NCBI GenBank assembly: GCA_021324755.1
Contig: JAJPIL010000014.1
Coordinates: forward strand, 434,001-498,000
Length of the DNA stretch: 64,000 nucleotides
Source: Pseudomonadota bacterium
GTDB lineage: Bacteria; Desulfobacterota; Binatia; Binatales; Binataceae
Direction of reading: 5' to 3'
The notes under the pieces were generated by a model. That model saw only the letters and a list, made by a program, of their open reading frames with translations, had not been told where the DNA came from and searched no databases. Positions 1 to 8,159 of the stretch are shown here, piece after piece. The translations under genes were made by a program, and so were the position numbers. Numbering within the stretch: position 1 is the stretch's first letter; every line of letters starts with the position of its first letter.

Positions 1-1
1 G

Positions 2-907
2 CGCCAGGTAGAGGAGCTTCGCCAGCAGCGTGAAGTTTTGGCGCAGGAAGTGGGGATTATCTCACGTCGGCTTACCGATAGCGAGGCCTTGATACGGCGG
101 TTTGAGCAACAGAAGATGGAGCTCGAATTGAAGCGCGAGCGAACTTCGGCGCTTACAGACGAGCTCAAGCGGGCGTTTGCCGAGCGATTCAAGGTTAGTT
201 TCGATGATTCGCGACAGGAGCTCACCCAATCGTTGGAGGGCCGCGAGCCCGAGGCCGACGCGCGCCGCCTGAACGAGCTTCAGGCACAGCTCGAGCGGCT
301 TGGTGCGGTCAATCTAGAGGCCGAGGAGGATGCCGCGCAACTTTCTGCACGGGCTGAAACCTTACGTAGCGAACGGGACGATCTGGTAAAGGCTGCCGAT
401 GACCTCAGGAAAACGATTGAAAAACTTAACCGAGAGGCGGCGCGCCGCTTCGAGACAACCTTCGACGCTGTGGCGAGCAATTTTGCCCAAATCGTCCCGA
501 AACTTCTTGACGGTGGCAAAGGGCGCCTCGAGCTGGCCAGAGGCGTTGATGAGCAAGAAGACGACGGGTTGCAGGTTCTGGTCCAGCCGCCAGGCAAGCG
601 AGTCAAAGAACTAAGCCTTTTGTCTGGTGGGGAGAAGGCGCTAAGCGCTCTAGCGCTGATTCTTTCGTTGTTTCTGATCAATCCTAGCCCGTTTTGCCTT
701 CTTGACGAGGTTGACGCACCCCTTGACGAACGCAGCTTACAGGCATTTACCGGTCTTCTAGGCGACTTAAAAGACAAGTCGCAGTTTGTGCTGGTTACGC
801 ACAACCAAACGACGATGCGTGAGGCCGACCAGATTTATGGCGTGACGATGGCTGAGCCAGGAGTTTCGCAGGTGCTTTCCGTAAGGCTTGCCGAAACTGC
901 CGCGTAA
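2..907 (+). CDS. smc: Chromosome segregation protein SMC, C-terminal part (5' end outside window)
   Basis: This is the last ~301 residues of SMC, the condensin ATPase that organises and segregates the chromosome. The reading frame is open from base 2, so the gene enters from the left edge. The first half is charged coiled coil. The C-terminal ATPase lobe carries the ABC signature LSGGEKALSALAL (around residues 210-222) and a Walker B/D-loop CLLDEVDAPLDE, followed by the switch histidine in VLVTHNQTT. SMC upstream of ftsY is a common arrangement in deltaproteobacteria-like genomes. The family call is secure; hinge and N-terminal Walker A are not visible here. Confidence 0.95.
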   Translation, partial: RQVEELRQQREVLAQEVGIISRRLTDSEALIRRFEQQKMELELKRERTSALTDELKRAFAERFKVSFDDSRQELTQSLEGREPEADARRLNELQAQLERLGAVNLEAEEDAAQLSARAETLRSERDDLVKAADDLRKTIEKLNREAARRFETTFDAVASNFAQIVPKLLDGGKGRLELARGVDEQEDDGLQVLVQPPGKRVKELSLLSGGEKALSALALILSLFLINPSPFCLLDEVDAPLDERSLQAFTGLLGDLKDKSQFVLVTHNQTTMREADQIYGVTMAEPGVSQVLSVRLAETAA

Positions 908-1212
908 TCCGAAATTGCACCATAAGACCGCGCTCAACTCTTCAGCATGAGCACGGCGACAACGTTCGGCATCGACGCAAAGGCAACACTCAAGCTAAAG
1001 TAAGACTCGGCCCGGACGGAGCCAAGGCAAGCCCTTGTCCTTAGCGCCTTACGGGTTCGAGTGAATATATGCCTTTGGCCATTTTGTTAAACTTCGAGGG
1101 CTGATATATCGTATTTGTCTACTCTAGAAGCGTAACGAAGAGTTGGCTGCTTTTTGGGCGTAAGCCTTTGACGGCTTGGACGTCGCACCACTAAAAGCGT
1201 GGGGATTGGAAA
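908..1212. other. 305-bp gap between smc and ftsY
   Basis: No credible ORF. The stretch probably carries the ftsY promoter, but I cannot name a -35/-10 pair with confidence. A short region near 1008-1035 looks superficially like the SRP RNA tip but lacks its invariant core. Confidence 0.5.
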
Positions 1213-2823
1213 GTGTCGCTTAACGTGTTGAGCAATCCTCAAGATATTCAGCCCTTGGTAAACCTTGTCGTTTCAGTAATTACCTTTTTAGGGGCGGTTT
1301 TTGTTTCAGTGCTGGTGATCGCCGCGCAACGCAAAAGGCGGCGCCGCTTAAAGGCGTTTGTATCTGAAGCCGACAAGCTACAACGTGAGCCTGCCAAAAT
1401 CAGCCAAGCTCAAGCCGAGCAACTCTCTTTCGATCGCAGCGGCTCGTCTGCTTCAACCAGTGCCGCGGAGCAGGTGCCCGAGAGGGGGCTGCCGGAAAGC
1501 TCATCTCAAACTCAGCTCGAGGCTCACGAAGCTGAGTCGTCGGCGCGATCTTTTCCGGATGGTTCAGCCGAGGAACGATCTTGGTCTGATAGTTCAATAG
1601 GCGATCGGCATGATGCAGCGTATGAGAAACCGCCTGCGCCCATAGCAAGTACACCACGAGATGGTGCGCCGCCGCTCGAGAAAGAAACGGCTTCGGACGT
1701 CACTGAGGAAGCTTCGAGATCGGCCGGCTCAGCTGAACTTCCTGAATCGCCAAAAGCGGTGGATACCATTGCAACCGCAGCCGCGACGACGGCTACCACC
1801 GCACCGTCAGGGCCAGGGCTTGATGCGCAAGTCGGCTCCACACCGGAGGAGAGTCAGGAGCGGACCTCGGCATGGGTTAGCGCCTCACGGCGAATCGTGC
1901 TTGGGCTTCGCCGGACGCGAGAGCGGTTGCTTTCCCGCCTGAAAGCGGCTTTTTTGAGCAGCAAGAAAGTCGACCAGATCTGCGAGAGCTTGGAAGAGGC
2001 ACTTATTGAGGCTGACGTCGGCGTCGAGACGAGCGTTAAACTGATAGAGGCCGTTCGGGCACAAGTTAAAGGCGTGGCCGACCCGCAGAGCGTCCGCCAA
2101 GTGCTCAGGGGCGAGATGCTGAAAGTACTGAGATCAGTAGAGCGGGCACCCCAAAGTGTCGAACGGTCGCCCTTTGTCGCGCTGTTAGTTGGCGTCAACG
2201 GCGTCGGTAAAACTACGACGGTTGCCAAGCTTGCCGCGTATTTCAAAGCCCAGGGGAAAACGGTAATTGTCGGCGCTGGCGACACGTTTCGGGCTGCCGC
2301 AATTGACCAGCTCGAAGTTTGGTGTAGCCGCGTCGGAGTCCCGCTGATCAAGCATCAGCAAGGCGCAGACCCAGCTGCGGTTGCCTTCGATACGGTCAAG
2401 GCAGCCGCAGCACGCAAGGTCGACGTAGCGCTCATCGACACGGCCGGCAGGCTTCAGACCAAAACCAACTTGATGGAAGAGCTGAAAAAAGTGGTGCGCG
2501 TTATCGGGCGCGAGATTCAAGGAGCGCCCCACGAGATATGGCTCGTGCTCGACGCTACGACCGGTCAGAACGCATTGAGTCAGGCCAAACTGTTTTCCCA
2601 GGCCGTGCCGGTCTCGGGCGTAATATTGGCAAAGCTCGACAGCAGCGCAAAAGGTGGGGTTGCTTTTGCTGTCGCCGAGCGTTTGGGGCTCCCTATTCGC
2701 TTTGTCGGGCTGGGCGAAGGCTTGGAAGATTTGCAACCGTTCGATCCCGAAGAGTTTGTCGACGGTTTGCTCGAGGAGGAAACAGCAGAAGTCGAGGCGA
2801 CGGTCAGTGCGTTGTCCGCATGA
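1213..2823 (+). CDS. ftsY: Signal recognition particle receptor FtsY
   Basis: SRP receptor GTPase that docks SRP-ribosome complexes at the membrane. An N-terminal hydrophobic segment (about residues 14-38) ends in a run of basic residues and is a predicted anchor. It is followed by a ~180-residue acidic, low-complexity A domain and then the NG domain. G1 is GVNGVGKTT (about 327-335), the FtsY/Ffh insertion box follows with GDTFRAAA, G3 is DTAGR (about 409) and the specificity motif is AKLD (about 473). The start is GTG. The 536-residue length and true transmembrane segment resemble long, membrane-anchored FtsY forms. Ffh is excluded because there is no M domain. Confidence 0.95.
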   Translation: MSLNVLSNPQDIQPLVNLVVSVITFLGAVFVSVLVIAAQRKRRRRLKAFVSEADKLQREPAKISQAQAEQLSFDRSGSSASTSAAEQVPERGLPESSSQTQLEAHEAESSARSFPDGSAEERSWSDSSIGDRHDAAYEKPPAPIASTPRDGAPPLEKETASDVTEEASRSAGSAELPESPKAVDTIATAAATTATTAPSGPGLDAQVGSTPEESQERTSAWVSASRRIVLGLRRTRERLLSRLKAAFLSSKKVDQICESLEEALIEADVGVETSVKLIEAVRAQVKGVADPQSVRQVLRGEMLKVLRSVERAPQSVERSPFVALLVGVNGVGKTTTVAKLAAYFKAQGKTVIVGAGDTFRAAAIDQLEVWCSRVGVPLIKHQQGADPAAVAFDTVKAAAARKVDVALIDTAGRLQTKTNLMEELKKVVRVIGREIQGAPHEIWLVLDATTGQNALSQAKLFSQAVPVSGVILAKLDSSAKGGVAFAVAERLGLPIRFVGLGEGLEDLQPFDPEEFVDGLLEEETAEVEATVSALSA

Positions 2824-2867
2824 TCTTCGCGTATAGCTAAAATGTAGACCAAAGAGGCGGAAGTGGT

Positions 2868-3101
2868 GTGACGATGACGCTCGATAGTCTTGACCAGCTA
2901 GACCATCGGATAGAGATGCTGCTTGCGCGGCTCAACAAACTCCAGAAGGAGAACGAAATTATCGCTGCAAAGCTCGAAGACGCTAATGCTCGAATAAAAC
3001 AGTTAGAGAGCGAGTTAGACGAGCGAAACCACGAGAAGAGCGAAATCAAGGGCCGGATTGAGAAATTGCTTGCACGTTTCGACCACCTTGATTTGAGCTA
3101 A
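2868..3101 (+). CDS. zapB: Small coiled-coil protein, ZapB-like cell division factor
   Basis: A 77-residue, almost wholly charged heptad-repeat protein with no catalytic motif. Size, composition and position directly upstream of zapA fit ZapB-like proteins, which bridge ZapA/FtsZ rings to other division factors. The start is GTG at 2868, with an in-frame ATG two codons later (2874) as an alternative; a GAGG-type ribosome site precedes it. It lies 44 bp after ftsY and 49 bp before zapA, so the three may be co-transcribed. Because any short coiled coil would look like this, the assignment leans on context. Confidence 0.7.
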   Translation: MTMTLDSLDQLDHRIEMLLARLNKLQKENEIIAAKLEDANARIKQLESELDERNHEKSEIKGRIEKLLARFDHLDLS

Positions 3102-3150
3102 AATAAATATAGTTCGGTGGCGGCGCGGAGCGAGACAAAAGGGAAAAGCA

Positions 3151-3453
3151 GTGAAACGGGTCGCCGTACAGATATTGGGTCAGACGCTGACTGTAGCCAG
3201 CGACGCAGACGAAGAGTGGATTAAGACGCTGGCTGAGAACATCGACCAAAGGATGCGTGAGGTTCAGAGCAAGGGGCGAACCGTGGTCTCGCTGAGCGCT
3301 GCTATTGCCGTTGCGCTAAACCTGGCCGACGAATTGGAACGACTCAAACGCGAGCATGAGGCGCTTGTTAGGCGAATCGCGTCTTTAAATCAGAAGCTAG
3401 CAGGCTCGTTGCAGCTGGCCGAGTCGGCCGAGGGCGCAGATGTTTGTACTTAA
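3151..3453 (+). CDS. zapA: Cell division protein ZapA
   Basis: A 100-residue FtsZ-ring stabiliser. The N-terminal half has the ZapA beta-alpha head (VQILGQTLTVASDADEEW, then an RMREV helix). The middle has the conserved hydrophobic stretch VSLSAAIAVALNLADEL, and the C-terminal part is a coiled coil used for tetramerisation. The start is GTG. It is followed by the probable 6S RNA and 5-formyl-THF cyclo-ligase, the same zapA-ssrS-ygfA order known from many proteobacteria. Confidence 0.92.
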   Translation: MKRVAVQILGQTLTVASDADEEWIKTLAENIDQRMREVQSKGRTVVSLSAAIAVALNLADELERLKREHEALVRRIASLNQKLAGSLQLAESAEGADVCT

Positions 3454-3454
3454 A

Positions 3455-3472
3455 CGTCAGGGGTATCTGACG
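3455..3472 (+). other. Hairpin immediately after zapA
   Basis: Perfect inverted repeat CGTCAG/CTGACG with a 6-nt loop (3461-3466), starting one base after the zapA stop. No T-run follows, so it is not a canonical terminator. It may mark the mRNA end or a processing point upstream of the 6S RNA. Confidence 0.4.
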
Positions 3473-3480
3473 AGTCTCGT

Positions 3481-3716
3481 GAGCGGTGGGGTGCAGGCAA
3501 GTCTACTTGGAAATACTTTCTCGGCTAAAAAGTAAACAGTCCGGCCCTGCTTTTGGTTTCGACAAGAGCGCACTTTTTAACTAGTTTTGGGGCTGTTTTT
3601 GTAGGTTTTCGTGATGTCGCCTTGCGTGGCTCAAAGCTGGCCGAAAACCCGTTCGCAAGTGGGATCGAGTAGCTGTCGTTTTCAAGTCGAAGAGAGATGC
3701 GCCTGCCCCTGCCACA
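3481..3716 (+). ncRNA. ssrS: Probable 6S RNA
   Basis: There is no ORF between zapA and the cyclo-ligase gene, the classical 6S RNA locus, and the stretch folds as a long rod. The closing stem pairs 3485-3498 with 3701-3713: 13 pairs including two G-U, with one bulged T. A second stem pairs 3505-3513 with 3679-3687 (nine pairs, one G-U). Inner stems pair 3542-3546 with 3639-3643 and 3549-3555 with 3632-3637, with one bulge. The unpaired sides between these helices would form the large open bubble that mimics a melted promoter. 6S RNA sequesters sigma70 RNA polymerase in stationary phase. The roughly 230-nt length is somewhat above the usual 180-200. Exact ends are not determined; pairing was read by eye. 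Confidence 0.72.
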
Positions 3717-3730
3717 GATAGTTCTGTGGC
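3711..3730 (+). promoter_or_regulatory. Hairpin overlapping the cyclo-ligase start codon
   Basis: GCCACAG (3711-3717) and CTGTGGC (3724-3730) form a perfect 7-bp stem with a 6-nt loop. The right arm covers the GTG start at 3726. The left arm begins inside the 3' strand of the 6S closing stem, so the two structures compete. It could be a 6S 3'-end structure or a translational gate. Confidence 0.45.
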
Positions 3731-4328
3731 GGAAAGAAAGCGACTGCTGAGAAAAATTTTCACTGGCGCGCGGTCTCGGTTACCTGTCGATCGTACGCGT
3801 GCCCTGTCAGAGTTAATCTCGCAGCGGTTAGTTGCGCTGTCCTTTTTCTCAGAAGCAAGGGATATCGTGCTCTACGCCGCAACTGCTGGGGAGGTTCTTA
3901 CCGATAGGATTTTCCGCGAAGCGCTAGCTCAGGGAAAACGCATCTTCTTTCCACGAGCCGACCGCCAGCGCAAAAAGCTTTATCTCGCTCAGGTGAGCGA
4001 CCTCACGCAGCTCAAGCCCGGTTCTTATGGAGTGATGGAGCCGGACCAAGGCCCGTTTATCGAGGCTGGCGACCTTGGTAATGCTTTAGTTTGCGTCCCG
4101 GGCGTGGCTTTTGCCAAGGACGGGATGAGGCTTGGCTTCGGCAAGGGATATTATGACCGCTTTTTGGCGGAACTGAACGACGGAGTGGTCAGCGTGGGTC
4201 TGGCGTTCGCTTTCCAACTGCTGGATCGTTTACCGCACGACCCGTCTGACCAATACGTGAATTTTGTCGTGACTGAATATTCAGTTCATCCAGGGAAACC
4301 GTTGTTCTCGAAGCCTTGGATGAGCTGA
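3726..4328 (+). CDS. 5-formyltetrahydrofolate cyclo-ligase
   Basis: Converts 5-formyl-THF to 5,10-methenyl-THF with ATP, salvaging an inactive folate. The 200-residue protein has the N-terminal K-x-x-L-R-K motif (KRLLRKI), the central LYAATAGEVLT strand-turn, and the family hallmark LGFGKGYYDRFL near residues 138-149 (nucleotide-binding loop). The GTG start gives the expected N-terminus, but no clear Shine-Dalgarno precedes it and the codon lies in a hairpin arm. It follows the 6S RNA as in other bacteria, where 6S and this gene (ygfA/fau) are often processed from one transcript. Confidence 0.93.
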   Translation: MAERKRLLRKIFTGARSRLPVDRTRALSELISQRLVALSFFSEARDIVLYAATAGEVLTDRIFREALAQGKRIFFPRADRQRKKLYLAQVSDLTQLKPGSYGVMEPDQGPFIEAGDLGNALVCVPGVAFAKDGMRLGFGKGYYDRFLAELNDGVVSVGLAFAFQLLDRLPHDPSDQYVNFVVTEYSVHPGKPLFSKPWMS

Positions 4329-4347
4329 CCTCGGATCGAGGAGGTGA

Positions 4348-5916
4348 ATGTACGTGCAATGGTGGATCGCGCTGTTGGTTGGATTTTTGATGGGAGCCGC
4401 GGGTTTATGGACCGCGCTGTGGATTCGCTCGAAAAGGCAAATTAGGAGGTTCGAACAGGCTCAACAAGAGGCGCAAGCGTTAGTCAAGGAGGCAGAAGCT
4501 AAGAGCGAGCTTACGATTAAGGGTGCCGAGATTAGGGCCAAAGAGATGCTGGCCGAAGCTCGCGCCGAGGCCGAAAAGCAGTTCAATCAGATAAGGCGCG
4601 AGCTGGCAAGTCTTGAGAACAAACTGCAAGAACGTGAAGGCGCGCTTGAAAAGCGGATAGAGGCTTTCGAGCGCAGAGAGATTGAGCTGGCACGCCGCGA
4701 GCAGGCGCTTCGCGAGCGCGAGGCGAGTCTTGCCGCAAAGGAAAAAGAACGAGAGCGGCTGATCGAAGAAGTGCGGCTTAAGCTTGAATCTGTGGCGGGA
4801 CTAACCGCGCAGCAGGCAAAGCGTCTGCTAATGGACGAGATGATAGAGCAGGCGCGCCACGAGGCTGCCAAGCATATCCGAATCATTGAGGAGGAAGCCC
4901 GCGAGGAAGCTGACCGACGCGCCAAGCGGATAATGGCTATTGCGATCGAACGGCTAGCTGGCGACTTTGTCGCCGAGCGGACCGTCTCGGCGATCACCTT
5001 GCCCTCAGAGGACATGAAGGGGCGAATTATCGGGCGTGAAGGGCGCAATATTCGCGCGATCGAAGCTCTGACCGGAGTTGACATTATCGTGGACGACACC
5101 CCTGAGACTGTCGTTATTTCCTGCCATAACCCCATCCGGCGAGAGATCGCGCGCCTGGCGCTCGAGCGCTTGATTTCCGACGGCCGTATTCATCCGAGCC
5201 GGATCGAAGAGGTCGTCCGAAAGGCCGAACAGGACGTCGAAGCCTCGGTGCGCGAAGCCGGGCAAAGAGCGCTTATCGAGCTCGGCATCCACGGTGTTCA
5301 TCCCGAACTGGTCAAGCTTTTGGGGATGCTAAAATACCGCTACAGTTACGGCCAGAATGCGCTTGCCCACTCGATTGAAACCGCTTTTATTTGCGGAGCG
5401 ATGGCGGCCGAACTCGGACTTAACGAGAAGCAGGCCCGCCGTGCCGGTCTTTTGCATGACATAGGGAAAGCGCTTAGCCATGAAATCGAAGGGTCACATG
5501 CATTAATCGGCGCCGAGATAGCTCGCAAGTACGGAGAATCTGCTAAGATAGTCAACGCTATCGCCGCGCATCACGAGGAGGTCAAAGCCGAGACGATCTT
5601 GGCGCCGCTCGTCGATGCGGCAGACGCGTTGTCGGCCGCTAGACCCGGGGCTCGCCGTGAGACGATCGAGAGCTACGTGAAGCGAGTCGAGGAGCTTGAA
5701 CAGATCGCCAAGTCGTTCCCTGGGGTGGAGAAGTGTTTCGCGATGCAAGCGGGCCGAGAACTACGTATTATGGTTGAACCGAGTAAAGTCTCGGACGAAG
5801 AAAGTGTCGTTTTGGCGCGGGAGGTTGCCCGCAGGATCGAGAACGAGATGACTTATCCGGGACAGATTCGGGTGACCGTGATTCGCGAAACACGCGCCAG
5901 CGAGATAGCGCGATAG
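4348..5916 (+). CDS. rny: Ribonuclease Y
   Basis: Membrane-tethered endoribonuclease that starts mRNA turnover. One N-terminal transmembrane helix (about residues 5-25) is followed by a long Glu/Lys/Arg-rich coiled coil to about residue 200. Next come a KH domain with the GRIIGREGRNIRAIE loop and an HD domain with the metal-binding pair in GLLHDIGKA plus a later AAHHEE motif. The 522-residue length is typical. A strong GAGGAGGTGA site lies only 1-2 nt before the ATG at 4348, so the GTG at 4354, two codons later, may be the real start. Confidence 0.96.
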   Translation: MYVQWWIALLVGFLMGAAGLWTALWIRSKRQIRRFEQAQQEAQALVKEAEAKSELTIKGAEIRAKEMLAEARAEAEKQFNQIRRELASLENKLQEREGALEKRIEAFERREIELARREQALREREASLAAKEKERERLIEEVRLKLESVAGLTAQQAKRLLMDEMIEQARHEAAKHIRIIEEEAREEADRRAKRIMAIAIERLAGDFVAERTVSAITLPSEDMKGRIIGREGRNIRAIEALTGVDIIVDDTPETVVISCHNPIRREIARLALERLISDGRIHPSRIEEVVRKAEQDVEASVREAGQRALIELGIHGVHPELVKLLGMLKYRYSYGQNALAHSIETAFICGAMAAELGLNEKQARRAGLLHDIGKALSHEIEGSHALIGAEIARKYGESAKIVNAIAAHHEEVKAETILAPLVDAADALSAARPGARRETIESYVKRVEELEQIAKSFPGVEKCFAMQAGRELRIMVEPSKVSDEESVVLAREVARRIENEMTYPGQIRVTVIRETRASEIAR

Positions 5917-6022
5917 CGAGCTTTTAGGGCTGCCCTTGCGGGCGAAAATCGCTCGCTTGGTCGGCCAGAGCGGCTTTGGCTGAAGGGCGTTGGCTGATTA
6001 CAGCGAAGATGGTTGAGTAGTC

Positions 6023-6568
6023 GTGGTTCGGTCGGTACTAGAAGCTCTCGCGGAGACGGTTGAGCTCGAGCGTCGGACGATGGCGCTTTATGCGCGGTTT
6101 AGCCAGATTTTTTCCGACGACCCGAAAATCAGGGAATTTTGGTTCGAGATGGCGCGCGACGAGGCGAGACACGTCGGCGCGCTCGAACTCGTCGCAACGT
6201 TGTTGCGCCTGCGCGGGGTGGACGAGAACACGAGCATCGACGTGGTCGCCTTTGATCGAGCTGCGGTCGAGCGCTTGAAAACGCGCCTCGAGGAGGCAGC
6301 GCGCGAGAGCCAAGATTCGCTGCCGATCCAGCGCGCACTTGAGATCGCGGTCGAGATCGAAGAAACAGAGCTTGAGGATGTGGTCGGTCGCCTGCTCAAG
6401 TCCGTGCAGCAGGGCGACGAGTACGAGCGATGCCAGCGGCTTTTGGTTCACGACCTGGGAAATTTGAGTTACATGATTGAACGCTACTGCGATAACGCCG
6501 CGTTGCTCCAAAGGTGTGATGCCCTGGTCAACAAGCACGCTGAGGCGCTAAGCCAGTTCGAGCGCTGA
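6023..6568 (+). CDS. Ferritin-like / rubrerythrin-type four-helix protein
   Basis: A 181-residue, mostly helical protein with a diiron-type carboxylate pattern. Helix 1 carries ELERRTMALY, helix 2 EMARDEARHVGALE (the ExxH-like E-x-x-R-H), helix 3 EIEETELE and helix 4 a histidine in LVHDLGNLS. This fits ferritin-like/rubrerythrin domains, which store iron or reduce peroxides. There is no C-terminal rubredoxin CxxC domain, so classic rubrerythrin is excluded. The start is GTG with a weak ribosome site. It stands alone, 105 bp before the phnM-like gene on the same strand. Substrate is unknown. Confidence 0.75.
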   Translation: MVRSVLEALAETVELERRTMALYARFSQIFSDDPKIREFWFEMARDEARHVGALELVATLLRLRGVDENTSIDVVAFDRAAVERLKTRLEEAARESQDSLPIQRALEIAVEIEETELEDVVGRLLKSVQQGDEYERCQRLLVHDLGNLSYMIERYCDNAALLQRCDALVNKHAEALSQFER

Positions 6569-6673
6569 GCCTTGCATTTGTCGGCAACCGCGCACTTTCC
6601 CTCAAGCCGGACCGCGCGAACCGTGCGCCGCGAACTTCGCAGGCTTCGTGTGCGGCCGGATGAAGTTTAAAGC

Positions 6674-7846
6674 GTGAAGGTTCTTTTTACCGGCGCAAAG
6701 GTCGTGTTGCCCGACCTTGTTGCCGATAAGGTCGGCGTACTGGTCGAAAACGGCATCATCGCTGCACTCGATCCCCATCCAACGCCCAAAGCCAAAGAGC
6801 TCGACCTAAAAGGCCAGCTTCTTCTTCCAGGCGCGGTAGATCTTCACTGTGACGCGGTGGAAAAAGAAATCGAGCCGCGCCCGGGTGCGCGTTTTCCTTT
6901 GGAATTTGCCGTAGCGCAAACAGAATTGCGCTTTGTGGCGGCCGGAATTACGGTTGCGTTCCACGCGATCTCGTTCGCGGGTGCCGAGCTGGGGTTGCGC
7001 AACCCCTGTGTAGCAGCCGAAGTGGCTAGAGTACTGCGACAGCGGCGTCCCCTCAGCGTCATCGATAATCGCGTGCACGCAAGGTATGAGCTCACCGATG
7101 AAGAAGGGCTTGGGATAATTCGACGCCTTGCGCAGAAGGGCTGGGTGGACATGGTTTCCTTGATGGACCATTCGCCCGGGCGCGGCCAGTTCAAGACCGA
7201 GGAGGCGTACAAGCGCTACCTTATCGAGACGTACCACAAGACGGAATCGGAGGTTAGCGCTCTGCTTGCTCGCAAAAGGCAGCTCACTCGTGGATCGGAA
7301 GCCCGTGCCTGGGAGATAGTTTCGATTGCCCGCGAAGCAAAAATTCCGCTCGCGTCACATGACGTTGACGACGTGGAGCAAGTGAGAAGATTGGCTGCGA
7401 TGGGGGTTAGGATCGCGGAGTTTCCAGTTACGATAGAAGCAGCGCAAGCGGCGATAAAGGCCGGCCTTGTGACGGTCTTCGGCGCGCCAAATATCTTGCG
7501 CGGCGGCTCCCATTTTGGTTCGCTAAGGGCTCTTGAGGCTGTCAGGCAGGGAGTTGCGGACTGCTTTTGCTCCGACTATAGCCCGGCCAGTATGCTTCCC
7601 GCTGCACTCAGTCTTCCTGCGCGAGCCGGGATGGCTTTGCACGAAGCGATTCGCTTAATCAGCGCTAATCCGGCGCGTACGGTGGGTCTTACGGACCGGG
7701 GCGAAATAGCAGTAGGTAAGCGAGCCGACTTGATTGCGGTGGACAGAAGTACTTGGCCTCCGCGAGTCACGGGCGTTTGGGTCGAGGGTCGGCTAGTTTA
7801 TAGCTTGCTCGGCTTTGAGCCCGCTGGTGGCAAACCCGAACATTGA
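6674..7846 (+). CDS. phnM: PhnM-like amidohydrolase (alpha-D-ribose 1-methylphosphonate 5-triphosphate diphosphatase family)
   Basis: Amidohydrolase-superfamily protein of 390 residues. The first metal site is in VDLHCDAVEKEIEPRPG (PhnM shows a D-x-H-x-D...E..PRPG pattern). Later family signatures are MDHSPGRGQF, ASHDVDD, FGAPNILRGGSHFG and CSDYSPASMLPAAL, and the C-terminal rim reads DRGEIAVGKRADLIAVD. In the carbon-phosphorus lyase pathway PhnM removes diphosphate from the ribose methylphosphonate triphosphate intermediate. None of phnG-L or phnJ lies in this window, so the gene is an orphan and its substrate may differ. The start is GTG. Confidence 0.82.
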   Translation: MKVLFTGAKVVLPDLVADKVGVLVENGIIAALDPHPTPKAKELDLKGQLLLPGAVDLHCDAVEKEIEPRPGARFPLEFAVAQTELRFVAAGITVAFHAISFAGAELGLRNPCVAAEVARVLRQRRPLSVIDNRVHARYELTDEEGLGIIRRLAQKGWVDMVSLMDHSPGRGQFKTEEAYKRYLIETYHKTESEVSALLARKRQLTRGSEARAWEIVSIAREAKIPLASHDVDDVEQVRRLAAMGVRIAEFPVTIEAAQAAIKAGLVTVFGAPNILRGGSHFGSLRALEAVRQGVADCFCSDYSPASMLPAALSLPARAGMALHEAIRLISANPARTVGLTDRGEIAVGKRADLIAVDRSTWPPRVTGVWVEGRLVYSLLGFEPAGGKPEH

Positions 7847-7992
7847 GTTTTCGGGAATTTTTCCGGGTCTTGTCCACAAAATTGAGGAAACTGACAACGT
7901 CTTGTAAAACTTTAGGCACACGCTGTTCACGTCGACAGCGGTTGACCCAGCGCTTAGGCTTGGGCAGTCTATAGAAGGGTGGATGTAAAGGC

Positions 7993-8068
7993 TGAGGAGT
8001 CGGCTAATTGGCAAGCCACCTGACTCTGGATCAGGCTAATGGAGGTTCGAGTCCTCCCTCCTCAGCCA
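7993..8068 (+). tRNA. tRNA-Gln (anticodon CTG)
   Basis: A complete 76-nt cloverleaf. Acceptor TGAGGAG pairs with CTCCTCA, the anticodon stem CCTGA/TCAGG encloses a 7-nt loop with CTG, and the T stem GGAGG/CCTCC carries TTCGAGT. CCA is encoded at 8066-8068. Confidence 0.96.
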
Positions 8069-8087
8069 AAAAGGAAGCTTGCCGCAT

Positions 8088-8159
8088 GGTCCCATCGTCT
8101 AGCGGTTAGGACACCGGCCTCTCACGTCGGTAACGCGGGTTCGAGTCCCGCTGGGACCA
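8088..8159 (+). tRNA. tRNA-Glu (anticodon CTC)
   Basis: Acceptor GGTCCCA pairs with TGGGACC, the anticodon stem CCGGC/GTCGG (one G-U) holds loop CTCTCAC with anticodon CTC, and the T arm is GCGGG-TTCGAGT-CCCGC. CCA is not encoded, unlike the neighbouring tRNA-Gln 19 bp upstream; the two are probably one transcript. Confidence 0.95.

Noticed and set aside
1005-1060. SRP (4.5S) RNA-like segment
   Set aside because: It has CCGGACGGAGCC-like bases but lacks the invariant GGTCAGG...GGAAGGAAGCAGCC core and a matching hairpin.
7869-7877. Possible DnaA box (TTGTCCACA)
   Set aside because: A single near-match with no cluster or AT-rich unwinding element, and far from the parAB cluster; most likely chance.
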